This document shows positions 25,930 through 34,228 of a DNA stretch of 64,000 nucleotides, piece after piece. Under the pieces are notes generated by a model. It did no database searches, was not told the DNA's origin, and saw nothing but the letters and a program-made list of their open reading frames with translations. How positions within the stretch are numbered: position 1 is the stretch's first letter; each line of letters starts with the position of its first letter. A program made the translations under genes and the position numbers. Source of the stretch: Azophilus sp965200465 (GTDB lineage: Bacteria > Pseudomonadota > Gammaproteobacteria > Pseudomonadales > Azotimanducaceae); the NCBI GenBank assembly GCA_965200465.1, contig OZ241358.1, positions 2,976,001 through 3,040,000 on the forward strand, written 5' to 3'.

Positions 25930-26883
25930 GTGTCAATAGCTCGGGCGGCGGATGTTGAGGTTAGCGAAGTCGGCACACGGGACGGCCTGCAGAACATTGA
26001 CCGCATCATGCCCACGGAGGCGAAGAAGGCCTGGATAGCCGCCGAGGCCGCCGCCGGCGTGCCGGAAATCGAAGTCGGCTCCTTCGTGCCGGCCAAGCTG
26101 CTGCCGCAGTTGGCGGACACCGCCGAGGTGCTGGCCTTCGCCAAGACCCTGCCGGGCCTCAAGGCGGCCGTGCTGGTGCCCAACCTGCGCGGGGCCGAAG
26201 CCGCCATCCGCGGCGGCGCGGACAAGATGTCCATTCCCTTCTCCGTCAGCGAAACCCACAGCCGAGCCAACCTGAACAAGACCCATGCGCAGATGTTCGA
26301 GCAGATCGCCTTGATTGCCCAGGCGTTGGCCGAACGGCCGGCGGCGGCCCGGCCCAAGTTTGAAGTGGGGCTTTCCACCGCCTTCGGCTGCACCTTGGAG
26401 GGCCCCGTTGACGAAGACTTGGTGGTATGCACAGCGGAGCGGGCCATCGAACTGGGCGCGGACGAAGTGGGCTTGGCGGACACCGCCGGCTACGGCAATC
26501 CCGCCCAGGTGCGCCGCTTGGCGAAGCGCATCCGGGCGGCGGTGGGCGCGGACCGTCTAACCGGCATCCACCTGCACAACACCCGCGGCCAAGGGCTGGC
26601 CAACGTGATGGCGGCGCTGGAGGCGGGGCTGACCACCATCGACAGCTCCTTGGGCGGCTTGGGCGGCTGCCCCTTCGCACCGGGGGCGAGCGGCAACATC
26701 GTCACCGAGGACCTGGTGTTCCTGCTGGAGGCGATGGGCCTGCACACCGGCATCGACTTGGCGCGGCTGCTGCAGGTGCGGGCCGAGGTGCAGGCCGCCT
26801 TGCCGGGCGAAGACCTGCACGGCTTCCTAGCGGACGCCGGCCTGCCCAAGGGCTTCGCCTACGCCCGGCAAGAAAAGCGTTGA
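25930..26883 (+). CDS. hydroxymethylglutaryl-CoA lyase family enzyme
   Basis: A 317-residue TIM-barrel lyase of the HMGL-like superfamily. Residues about 15-22 are GTRDGLQN with the catalytic Arg and Asp; IHLHNTRGQGLANV gives the metal-binding HxH; GGCPFAPGASGN at about 240-251 carries the catalytic Cys loop specific to HMG-CoA lyases. The start is GTG 25930 behind AAGG. The reaction for the type enzyme is HMG-CoA to acetoacetate and acetyl-CoA; citramalyl- or other 3-hydroxy-3-methylacyl-CoAs are possible. Divergent from the CoA-transferase operon, with a shared operator. Confidence 0.9.
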   Translation: MSIARAADVEVSEVGTRDGLQNIDRIMPTEAKKAWIAAEAAAGVPEIEVGSFVPAKLLPQLADTAEVLAFAKTLPGLKAAVLVPNLRGAEAAIRGGADKMSIPFSVSETHSRANLNKTHAQMFEQIALIAQALAERPAAARPKFEVGLSTAFGCTLEGPVDEDLVVCTAERAIELGADEVGLADTAGYGNPAQVRRLAKRIRAAVGADRLTGIHLHNTRGQGLANVMAALEAGLTTIDSSLGGLGGCPFAPGASGNIVTEDLVFLLEAMGLHTGIDLARLLQVRAEVQAALPGEDLHGFLADAGLPKGFAYARQEKR

Positions 26884-26896
26884 GGGCAATGCTCCA

Positions 26897-27072
26897 TTAG
26901 GCTTGGCGAAATGGACGGATTGGCGCCCACCCAAAGCCTTTTTCAGCTGCCATTGACATCAACGCCCGGCCGGGCCTCGCCGGAGGCGTCCGCAGTCGGT
27001 GACCTCCTTGACGAGCTCGGCCTGCTGCGCTTTGGTGCGGCCCTCCATCAAGGTGATCTGCGCCAGCGGCAG
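26897..27072 (-). pseudogene. 4-oxalocrotonate tautomerase, decayed (start codon lost, frameshifted)
   Basis: A perfect AAGGAGG (27079-27085) is followed 6 nt later by CTG where ATG is expected. Translation from there gives PLAQITLMEGRTKAQQAELV, then KEVTD, the N-terminus of the tautomerase with its catalytic Pro1, but it soon reaches a stop. The family's C-terminal part is recognisable in another frame as MAAEKGFGWAP. At least one frameshift and a few missing codons separate the two halves. It lies just downstream of the decarboxylase gene, the normal position for this enzyme. Either it is a true pseudogene, or an assembly error plus a CTG start; two independent defects favour decay. Confidence 0.7.
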
Positions 27073-27120
27073 TTCCGTCCTCCTTAGTGGTTGCGTCGCC
27101 CAAGACGCCAAACAAAAGTT

Positions 27121-27912
27121 CTAAGTGAAGCGCACTGAGACGGACCCCAAGCCTTGGTGGCGGGCGCGCACCGCATCGCCGGCCCGCACCGCCGCCGCCG
27201 CGGTGACCGCGCCGGTCAGGATGAGGGTTCCGGCGGGGATGGCAAGGTCGCGTTCGTTCAGCAGGTTGGCCAGCATGGCCACGCTGGTGAGGGGATGGCC
27301 GAGCACCGCGGCGCCGGCGCCGGTCTCCACCACCTCGCCGTTCTTCTCCAGCACCACGCCTAGGGTTTTCAGGTCCAGGTCCTGCAGGCGGCGGGCGCTG
27401 CCGCCGACGGTGAAGCGGGCCGCCGAGCTGTTGTCCGCAATCACGCTGGGCAGGTCGAAGCGGAAGTTCTCATAGCGGGAGTCGATGACTTCGATGGCCG
27501 GCAAGACCCAGTCAATGGCTGCGGCCACCTGCGCGATCTGGCATCCTGGCCCGCGCAGCTCCCGGCTGGTGACCACGGCGATTTCCGCCTCCACCCGGGG
27601 ATGGATCAACTTGGCGGCATCGACCAAGCCGCCGTCGGGAACGCTGAAGTCATCGGCGAGAAAGCCGTAGGTGGGCGTCTCCACGCCCATTTGCCGCATC
27701 TTGGCCCAGGAGGTCAGCCCCATCTTGAGGCCGACGATGCGGCTGCCCCGATCCAGCTTGCGTTGGCGGATGGCCCATTGAATGCCGTAGGCGTCCCGCC
27801 AATCCAGGTGCGGATGATCGTCGGTTATCTTGTGGATGGCGGCGCCGTTCAGTTGGGCGTTTTCAAGACGCTCCGCCAAGGTTTCCACTTCCTCCCGTCT
27901 AAGAGCGGCCAC
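27121..27912 (-). CDS. dmpH: 4-oxalocrotonate decarboxylase
   Basis: A 263-residue member of the hydratase/decarboxylase family. The segments IVGLKMGLTSWAKMRQMGVETPTYGFL, IHPRVEAEIAVVTSRELRGPGC and EVIDSRYENFRFDL read as DmpH/XylI, distinct from the hydratase at 30028. GTG 27912 is chosen because GGAGGG lies 4 nt upstream and the resulting length is the family norm; the frame is open further to 28026 without homology. The enzyme decarboxylates 2-oxohex-3-enedioate to 2-oxopent-4-enoate with magnesium, normally in a complex with the hydratase. Its tautomerase partner downstream is broken. Confidence 0.92.
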   Translation of the reverse strand: MAALRREEVETLAERLENAQLNGAAIHKITDDHPHLDWRDAYGIQWAIRQRKLDRGSRIVGLKMGLTSWAKMRQMGVETPTYGFLADDFSVPDGGLVDAAKLIHPRVEAEIAVVTSRELRGPGCQIAQVAAAIDWVLPAIEVIDSRYENFRFDLPSVIADNSSAARFTVGGSARRLQDLDLKTLGVVLEKNGEVVETGAGAAVLGHPLTSVAMLANLLNERDLAIPAGTLILTGAVTAAAAVRAGDAVRARHQGLGSVSVRFT

Positions 27913-28087
27913 GGCGCCCTCCGACCACGGCACCTCGCGCCCGACAGCGCATCGCCACGGATTCGCAAGAACACACGGGGGAGGCCGAACCCTCACTGGA
28001 ACGCCCCGCAAGAACGGCGCGGCCAACCCAGCCAGCGCCGACCAGCCTTAGGGGCAAGAACGGTTGAGTTGCAGCGGCAGGCATCGT

Positions 28088-29110
28088 TCAGCCCCGCGCC
28101 CGCAGCATTTCCAGGGCCACATCCTCGATCATGTCCTCCTGCCCGCCCACGGTCTTGCGCTTGCCCAGTTCGATCAGGATGTCCCGGGAGGGCACGCCGT
28201 GCTTCTGCTCGGCCCGCTTGGCGTGCAGCAGGAAGGAGGAGTAAACCCCGGCGTGGCCCAGGATCAGCGCATCGCGGCTGATGCGGGTGGGCTGGCCCAT
28301 GATGGGCAGGGCCACGTCTTCGGCGGCGTCCATGAGGGCGTTCAAATCGACGCCAGTGACGATGCCCATGCGGTCGCAGACTGCGGCGAACACTTCCAAG
28401 GGGGTGTTGCCGGCGCCGGCGCCGAAGCCGGCCACGGAGCCGTCGATGCGGTTGGCGCCCGCCTCCACCGCCGCCAAGGAGTTGGCGATGCCCATCGCCA
28501 AATTGTGGTGGCCGTGGAAGCCGATTTCGACCTTGGCGTCGAACCGGCTGCGCAGCAGGCCGATCTTCTCGCTGACGTCGTCCGGCAGCATGTAGCCGGC
28601 CGAGTCCGTCACATAGATGCAATTGGCGCCGTAGGAGACCATCAGTTCCGCCTGCCGCGCCAAGTCCTCAGCCGGAATCATGTGCGCCATCATCAGGAAG
28701 CCCACGGTGTCGAAGCCCTGCTTGGCGGCGTAGCCGATGTGCTGCTCCGCCACGTCCGCCTCCGTGCAGTGCGTGGCCACCCGCACGGTGCGCGCACCGC
28801 AGCCCTCCGCCATCTTCAGGTCCTCCACCGTGCCGATGCCGGGCAGCAGCAGCACGGACACCTTGCTGTGCCGCAGCTTCGGCACCACCGCCCGGAGGTA
28901 CTCCTCGTCGGAATGACGGCCGAAGCCGTAGGTGATGGAGGTGCCGCTTAAGCCGTCCCCGTGGGTGACCTCGAGCATCGGCACCTTGGCCCGGTCCAAG
29001 GCGGTGGCCAAGGCCACCATCTGCTCCACGGTGAACTGGTGCGCCACCGAGTGCATGCCGTCCCGCAGCGACATGTCGTGCAGGGTGATTTCCTTGCCGG
29101 CGAGGTTCAT
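28088..29110 (-). CDS. dmpG: 4-hydroxy-2-oxovalerate aldolase
   Basis: A 340-residue enzyme of the DmpG/MhpE family. ITLHDMSLRDGMHSVAHQ at the N-terminus holds the catalytic Arg-Asp pair and a His; GFHGHHNLAMG is the HxH metal site; DGSVAGFGAGAGNTPLE and the C-terminal communication domain are present. ATG 29110 overlaps the aldehyde dehydrogenase stop as ATGA. It cleaves 4-hydroxy-2-oxopentanoate to pyruvate and acetaldehyde and channels the aldehyde to its partner dehydrogenase. Confidence 0.95.
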   Translation of the reverse strand: MNLAGKEITLHDMSLRDGMHSVAHQFTVEQMVALATALDRAKVPMLEVTHGDGLSGTSITYGFGRHSDEEYLRAVVPKLRHSKVSVLLLPGIGTVEDLKMAEGCGARTVRVATHCTEADVAEQHIGYAAKQGFDTVGFLMMAHMIPAEDLARQAELMVSYGANCIYVTDSAGYMLPDDVSEKIGLLRSRFDAKVEIGFHGHHNLAMGIANSLAAVEAGANRIDGSVAGFGAGAGNTPLEVFAAVCDRMGIVTGVDLNALMDAAEDVALPIMGQPTRISRDALILGHAGVYSSFLLHAKRAEQKHGVPSRDILIELGKRKTVGGQEDMIEDVALEMLRARG

Positions 29111-30009
29111 CTCGCCGCCTCCGCTGCGGCCGGCTCCACGCACTGCGCCGCCACCAGCTCACCGGCGCGGGCGGCGGCGGCGGTCATGATGTCCAGGTTG
29201 CCGGCGTAGGTGGGCAGGTAGTCCCCGGCGCCCTCCACCTCCAAAAAGGTGGTTACGCGGAGGCCGTCAAAAACCGGCCCCTCCTTGATGCGGTAGCCCG
29301 GAACGTACTGCTGCACCTCGGCCTCCATGCGCAGCAGTGAAGACCGGATGGCCGCCTCGTCCGGATCGCCCTGCAATAGGCAATGCACCGTGTCGCGCAT
29401 CACCAAGGGCGGCTCCGCCGGGTTGAGGATGATGATGGCCTTGCCCCGCTTGGCGCCGCCGATGCGTTCGATGGCGCGGGCGGTGGTCTGGGTGAACTCG
29501 TCAATGTTCTTGCGGGTGCCCGGCCCGGCGGACTTGGAGGCGGTGGTGGCGACGATCTCGCCGTACTCCACCGGCTGCACCCGGCTGACGGCGTGGACGA
29601 TGGGAATGGTGGCCTGACCGCCGCAGGTGACCATGTTGATGTTTTGCTCCTCCGCCAGCAGATGCTCCTGCAAGTTCACCGGCGGAATGCAGTAGGGGCC
29701 GACGGCCGCGGGGGTCAGATCGATCATCTTGACGCCGCAACTTGCCAGCTTGGCGGCGTTGCTCTGGTGGCAGTAGGCGGAGGTGGCGTCAAAGGCGATG
29801 CGCACTGCGTCCCGCTCGATGTGCGGCAGCAGCGCGTCCACCCCTTGGTCGGTGGCCTTAAGGCCCTGCCGCCGCGCCCGGAACAGCCCTTCGGATTGCG
29901 GATCTATGCCCACCATCCAGACCGGGTTCAACACCTCGCTGCGCAGCAGCTTGTACATCAGGTCCGTGCCGATGTTGCCGGAGCCGATCAGAGCGCAATT
30001 CACTTGCAT
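29107..30009 (-). CDS. dmpF: acetaldehyde dehydrogenase (CoA-acylating)
   Basis: A 300-residue enzyme of the DmpF/MhpF family: GSGNIGTDLM nucleotide-binding motif at about residues 9-18, DATSAYCHQSNA, and the catalytic Cys in NMVTCGGQATIPI (about residue 132). ATG 30009 is chosen for the AGGGG about 8 nt upstream; a TTG at 30027 is in frame but adjoins the hydratase stop. It oxidises acetaldehyde to acetyl-CoA with NAD and CoA, in complex with the aldolase encoded by the overlapping next gene. Confidence 0.95.
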   Translation of the reverse strand: MQVNCALIGSGNIGTDLMYKLLRSEVLNPVWMVGIDPQSEGLFRARRQGLKATDQGVDALLPHIERDAVRIAFDATSAYCHQSNAAKLASCGVKMIDLTPAAVGPYCIPPVNLQEHLLAEEQNINMVTCGGQATIPIVHAVSRVQPVEYGEIVATTASKSAGPGTRKNIDEFTQTTARAIERIGGAKRGKAIIILNPAEPPLVMRDTVHCLLQGDPDEAAIRSSLLRMEAEVQQYVPGYRIKEGPVFDGLRVTTFLEVEGAGDYLPTYAGNLDIMTAAAARAGELVAAQCVEPAAAEAAR

Positions 30010-30027
30010 GGCTGCATCCCCTGTCAA

Positions 30028-30816
30028 CTAATCAAAGCGCACCGACACCTGGCCGATGCCGCCCACCGAAGCCCGCACCTCATCGCCGGACTGCACCGGC
30101 TGCAAGGGCACCAAGGAGCCGGAAAGCACCACCTCCCCCTGGCGCAGGGCCACGCCCAAGGCGCCCATCCGGTTGGCCAGCCAGACCATGCAGGCCACCG
30201 GGGAGGAGCCGAGCGCCGCGGCGCCGGCGCCCGTGGAGACGATGGCGCCGTTCAACTCCATGACCACGCCGCAGGTGGCCAGATCCACCTCCCTTGGGCT
30301 GACGGCCTCCTGGCCCAGCACGAAGCGGCCGCAGGAGGCGTTGTCCGCCACCGTGTCCTGAATCTTGATGCGCCAGTCCTGAATGCGCGAATCCACGATC
30401 TCCAGGCAGGGCATGACGAAGTCCGTGGCTTGAATCACCTCGGCGGCGGTAACGCCCGGCCCCTTGAGGTCCGCCTTCAGCACAAAGGCGACCTCCGCCT
30501 CGGCGCGGGGCTGGATCAGCTGCCCTCGCATGGGGATGACGCCGCCTGTGGGCACCTCCATGGCGTCCGTCAGATAGCCGAAGTCCGGCTGCCTTACCCC
30601 CAGCATGTTCTGCACGGCGGCGCTGGTGACGCCGATCTTCTTGCCGACCACCCGTTCGCCCTCTTCCTGGCGCAGGGCCAACAGGCCATGGGAGATCTGG
30701 TAGGCGTCCTCGATGCTGATGCCCGGCGTCCCATCGGTCAACGGCGCCACGGCCTCCGCTTGGCGAAGCGCCCGATGCAGCGCCGCCGCGTAGCCGTCGA
30801 TGCGCTTGCGCTCCAT
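30028..30816 (-). CDS. dmpE: 2-oxopent-4-enoate hydratase
   Basis: A 262-residue enzyme of the DmpE/MhpD family: GERVVGKKIGVTSAAVQNML, QPRAEAEVAFVLKADLKGPG, EIVDSRIQDWRIKIQDTVADNAS and STGAGAAALGSSPVACM. ATG 30816 is used; a TTG two codons upstream is an alternative and AAAGGG is the only ribosome-like site. It hydrates 2-oxopent-4-enoate to 4-hydroxy-2-oxopentanoate. It is the first gene of a four-gene lower meta-cleavage operon, with a 302-bp leader region upstream. Confidence 0.93.
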   Translation of the reverse strand: MERKRIDGYAAALHRALRQAEAVAPLTDGTPGISIEDAYQISHGLLALRQEEGERVVGKKIGVTSAAVQNMLGVRQPDFGYLTDAMEVPTGGVIPMRGQLIQPRAEAEVAFVLKADLKGPGVTAAEVIQATDFVMPCLEIVDSRIQDWRIKIQDTVADNASCGRFVLGQEAVSPREVDLATCGVVMELNGAIVSTGAGAAALGSSPVACMVWLANRMGALGVALRQGEVVLSGSLVPLQPVQSGDEVRASVGGIGQVSVRFD

Positions 30817-31118
30817 GCCCAACCCTTTGCCTCACCAACCCATTGCACTGAACTGCGCAAGCTGCCGCACACCAATGTCCACTGCCGAAAAATCCTCCGC
30901 CGGAACTGCGCCGCACCGATCGCTGCGCACCGCCTACAGCTTAACGCAAATGTTTTGCAGCTCCCTGTGGAAGTCCAAGGAATGCCGCCCGACGGGCCAG
31001 CGGCGGCAACTTCTGCGAGGCCGCCCGGCGCCTCTCCATGACCGCCCCGCAGTTCCGCTGCCGGATGCAGAAGCACGCCATCGCCCAGCACGACAAGGGT
31101 TGCACTGCTTCATCCGGG
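30817..31118. other. gene-free leader region of the lower meta-cleavage operon
   Basis: No credible reading frame in 302 bp. A short perfect dyad, GCAAA-tgt-TTTGC, lies at 30946-30958, and TTGCGT overlaps it on the minus strand. This is presumably the promoter and operator region of the minus-strand hydratase operon. I see no copy of the palindrome found at 25891. Confidence 0.35.
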
Positions 31119-31493
31119 TCAGCAGCGTGTTCTGGCCGGCATCTCCATGCAGATGCTCCGGCCGTCCGGGGCGCTGGCGGTGACTCGGTAAGCGCCGTCA
31201 CCACCCGGAGCAATGCTGTAGGCGGCCTCATCCCCCCCTCCCGGTTGCCAGCCGAGGACGGCGGTGATGGCGGCAGTGTCGGCGGCGTTCAGCAGATAGC
31301 TTCCCTCACGCAGGCGGTAGTCCTCCTGAAAGACCGCCAAGGCGGCGATGCCGGCGATCAGCGCCCCTTCCCGTGCGGTCTGCACATAACCCCGATGCAA
31401 GGGCAAGGCGACAGCCACCAGCGTGGCGATGATCGCCAGCGCCACCAGCAATTCGAGCAAACTGAGGCCAACCCAACGCCCGGCCGTTCCCAT
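31119..31493 (-). CDS. type IV prepilin-like protein (minor pilin)
   Basis: A 124-residue prepilin. Leader MGTAGRWVG is followed by LSLLELLVALAIIATLVAVALPL, a class III signal with Gly at -1 and Glu at +5, then the hydrophobic spine. The +1 residue is Leu rather than the usual Phe. The start ATG shares a base with the stop of the preceding pilin (TGATG), so translation is coupled. The soluble domain has a C-terminal Cys pair (ICMEMPARTRC), which could form the pilin D-loop disulfide. It should be processed by the prepilin peptidase at 35668 and assembled by PilB/PilC. Confidence 0.82.
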   Translation of the reverse strand: MGTAGRWVGLSLLELLVALAIIATLVAVALPLHRGYVQTAREGALIAGIAALAVFQEDYRLREGSYLLNAADTAAITAVLGWQPGGGDEAAYSIAPGGDGAYRVTASAPDGRSICMEMPARTRC

Positions 31494-32140
31494 CAAATGT
31501 CCGCCCAAGTCGCTGAACGAGTGGCCGTGGCGGAGAACTGGTAGATCACGGGGCGCTCGAAGGTGGCGACCCAATCCCCGGCGTTCAAGGTTCCCGTCAC
31601 GGTGATGCCGATGGCGCCCGTGGTTCCGTTGCCGTTGCCGGCCACATAGGCCGGGCCGCCGCCGGGCGCGGAACCGCCCTCCGCGTTGAGCAGGGTGACG
31701 AAGCCGGCTTGGGTGTAGTCCCCGGTGGCGTCCGCCGCGGCCAGGTTGGCAATTCGCCCGATGGACAGGTCGGCCTGGATCTTGCGCATCTGATGCTGGG
31801 CGAACCGGGCGCCCTCCTCAAAGTGATGGGTCACCTTGGACATGTTGGCGTTCTCGATGTAATCCTGATAGGCGGGCAGGGCGATGGCGCCGAGAATGCC
31901 GATGATGGCGACGACGATCATCAATTCGATGAGCGTGAAGCCGGCCTCCGGCCAATGGTCCCCAAGCCGGGTGAGGCTCCTGTTTGGCCTTCCTTTGCGC
32001 CGCGGCCTCCCTCGTGAACCGCCTTCGGCAAAACGGCCCTTGGCCCCTTCCGAACGGTTTTCACGCCTCGACTGAGGCCGCAAGTCCTTGTTGGTTGCCG
32101 CCCACTTGCCAGCGGGACGGCGCACTGGCCGTTGTTTCAC
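31493..32140 (-). CDS. type IV pilin with unusually long leader
   Basis: A 215-residue reading frame. GFTLIELMIVVAIIGILGAI at residues 67-86 is a textbook type IVa pilin N-terminus, with Gly67 at -1, Phe68 at +1 and Glu72 at +5. What precedes it is odd: a 67-residue Arg-rich leader instead of the usual 6-10. The start is GTG 32140 with GGAGGG 8 nt upstream. No ATG, GTG or TTG occurs closer than Leu20 (TTG). An AGGAGC site just before the cleavage region is not followed by an in-frame standard start. The mature protein has about 148 residues and lacks an obvious C-terminal Cys pair. Probably major or PilE-like pilin. Confidence 0.85.
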   Translation of the reverse strand: MKQRPVRRPAGKWAATNKDLRPQSRRENRSEGAKGRFAEGGSRGRPRRKGRPNRSLTRLGDHWPEAGFTLIELMIVVAIIGILGAIALPAYQDYIENANMSKVTHHFEEGARFAQHQMRKIQADLSIGRIANLAAADATGDYTQAGFVTLLNAEGGSAPGGGPAYVAGNGNGTTGAIGITVTGTLNAGDWVATFERPVIYQFSATATRSATWADI

Positions 32141-32363
32141 TGCAGATGCCCTCCATCATTGGAACGTTTCAGCCTTCGCCGAACTGCGGCAAGGCCCCGA
32201 TGCGCCAAAACCTTATACCGATCCAAGCGGTTCGCGTAATGGACAATGCGCCCTTTGGCGCGTAAGACATCGTCCCGCTAATTTGTGCGCTCCGCTTCCC
32301 TTCCGCCGCCGCCTTGAACTACGGCCGGCGGGCGCAGGCGGGGTTCCGGCCGGACCGTTTTCG

Positions 32364-32379
32364 CACGCCCGCGGGCGTG
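32364..32379. promoter_or_regulatory. 16-bp perfect palindrome upstream of pilB
   Basis: CACGCCCGCGGGCGTG is fully self-complementary and lies 46 bp upstream of the pilB start, in the 285-bp gap between the divergent pilin and pilB genes. It could be an operator for a dimeric regulator or a short mRNA hairpin. A smaller dyad, GCGCC-cttt-GGCGC, lies about 100 bp further upstream. Confidence 0.35.
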
Positions 32380-32425
32380 ATGTCCGCTTCCATTCGGCTC
32401 GCGCTGCCCCGCAAAATGGCCGCCC

Positions 32426-34171
32426 ATGCAAGCAAATCAAACATCTTGGGGCAGCCTAGCTGAGCAGCTCGCGCAGCAGGGCCTGCTGAGCGCCGAGACT
32501 CTTTCCGAGGCAGCCGCCAGCGCTCGCGCCAAGGGCCAAACCCTAATCGCCCATTTGCTGGAGGAGTCGCACCTAAGCGCCGGCGCCATCGCCGCCTGCG
32601 CCATGCGCGCCCTCCACCTGCCGCTTCTGGACCTGGACGCCTTCAATCTGGACGACATCCCCGCAAGCCTCCTTGAGGACGGCGCCTGGCGCAACGGCAA
32701 CATGCTGCCCCTGATGCGGCGGGCGGATCGATTGTTCGTCGCCGTGGCCGACCCGGACGAGCTCTCCCGGCTCGAAGTCGTCAAGGCCCAGTCGGGGCTG
32801 CAGGTTGAACCAGTGCTGGTGGAGCAGGACAAGCTTAAGCGGGCCTTGCAGGAGATGCGCCGGTTTGGTCGGCTGACCGGCGCTGGGTTCGGCGCCGGCT
32901 TGGAGGAGGGCTTGGGGAATCTTGACGAAGAAGCCTTGGCCGTGGAAACCGAGCAGGAGGGCGACGAGCCTTTAAGCGCCGCCGTCGCCGAGGAAGCCCC
33001 CATAGTCCGTTTCGTCAACCGAGTGCTGCTGGACGCCGTGGCCAGCGGCGCTTCGGACATACACTTCGAGCCCTTTGAAAGCTCCTACCGAATCCGCTTT
33101 CGCACCGACGGCCTGCTGTCCGAGGCCATCAAGCCGCCGAAGCGCCTAGGCCGCCGACTGGCCGCCCGGCTGAAGGTGATGGCGCAGCTCAACATCGCCG
33201 AACGGCGGCTGCCCCAAGACGGACGCTTCAAGGTTCGGCTGTCCGAGTCCCGCGCCTTGGACTTGCGCGTGAACACCCTGCCCACCCTCTGGGGGGAAAA
33301 GATCGTGCTGCGCATCCTAGATCCATCCAGCGCCCGGCTCGGCATCGACGCCCTTGGCTTCCGCGCCGACCAAAGGGCTTTGTTCGAGGAGGCCCTAGAG
33401 CGGCCCGACGGCATGATTCTGGCCACCGGCCCCACCGGCAGCGGCAAGACGGTGACCCTCTACGCCGGCATCAACGCACTAAACACCCCGGAGCGAAACA
33501 TCTCCACCGCCGAGGATCCGGTGGAGATCAATTTGGAGGGCGTCAACCAAGTCAACATCAACCCCAAGGTGGGGCTGGACTTCGCATCGGCCCTGCGGGC
33601 GTTTCTGCGCCAAGACCCGGATGTCCTGATGGTGGGCGAAATTCGTGACTTGGAGACCGCCGAAATCGCCGTCAAGGCCGCCCAAACCGGCCATCTGGTG
33701 CTCTCCACCCTGCACACCAACTCCGCCGCGGAAACCCTGACCCGGCTGCGTAACATCGGCGTTCCAGCCTTCAACTTGGCGACTTCCGCAGCGCTCATCA
33801 TCGCCCAGCGCTTGGCGCGGCGCCTGTGCGTGGAGTGCAAGGCGCCCTTCAGGGCGCCTCCGGCGCTGCTGCGGCGCGAGGGCTTTTCCGCAAGCATGGT
33901 CGAAGCCGGCCCCAAGCTGTTTCAGCCCAACCCCCAAGGCTGCCCGGCTTGCCGCGGAGGCTACCGCGGGCGCGTGGGCGTTTATGAGGTGGTGGGGAAC
34001 ACTGCGGAGATCACCCAACTCATCATGGACGACGGCGACAGCTTGGCGCTGGCCGCCCAAGCCCGCCGGCAGGGTTTCGTGAGCCTAAGAACCGCCTGCC
34101 TCTCCAAGGTGGCCGAAGGAACCATCAGCTTGGTCGAAGCCAACCGAATCACCTCCGTCGGCGAACCCTGA
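32426..34171 (+). CDS. pilB: type IV pilus assembly ATPase PilB
   Basis: A 581-residue hexameric ATPase. The N-terminal MshE-type domain (residues about 1-130) is followed by the GspE/PilB core: GASDIHFEPFESSYRIRFR, Walker A GPTGSGKT at about 332-340, Walker B-type VLMVGEIRDLETAEIA, and the His box. The Zn-binding Cys pairs CVEC and CPAC are at about 470 and 513. It powers pilus extension with PilC. The ribosome site is poor. It diverges from the pilin genes and begins the pilB-pilC-pilD set; pilC starts 57 bp downstream. Confidence 0.95.
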   Translation: MQANQTSWGSLAEQLAQQGLLSAETLSEAAASARAKGQTLIAHLLEESHLSAGAIAACAMRALHLPLLDLDAFNLDDIPASLLEDGAWRNGNMLPLMRRADRLFVAVADPDELSRLEVVKAQSGLQVEPVLVEQDKLKRALQEMRRFGRLTGAGFGAGLEEGLGNLDEEALAVETEQEGDEPLSAAVAEEAPIVRFVNRVLLDAVASGASDIHFEPFESSYRIRFRTDGLLSEAIKPPKRLGRRLAARLKVMAQLNIAERRLPQDGRFKVRLSESRALDLRVNTLPTLWGEKIVLRILDPSSARLGIDALGFRADQRALFEEALERPDGMILATGPTGSGKTVTLYAGINALNTPERNISTAEDPVEINLEGVNQVNINPKVGLDFASALRAFLRQDPDVLMVGEIRDLETAEIAVKAAQTGHLVLSTLHTNSAAETLTRLRNIGVPAFNLATSAALIIAQRLARRLCVECKAPFRAPPALLRREGFSASMVEAGPKLFQPNPQGCPACRGGYRGRVGVYEVVGNTAEITQLIMDDGDSLALAAQARRQGFVSLRTACLSKVAEGTISLVEANRITSVGEP

Positions 34172-34228
34172 TGCGCACCCCGCAGAGCAAGCGCCAGCAC
34201 TCGGGCCACATTGTTGCGGGAGGCGGGA

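Noticed and set aside
26897..27115. A 72-residue minus-strand frame starting at TTG
   Set aside because: Only its C-terminal part is meaningful. It is better explained as one piece of the frameshifted tautomerase gene.
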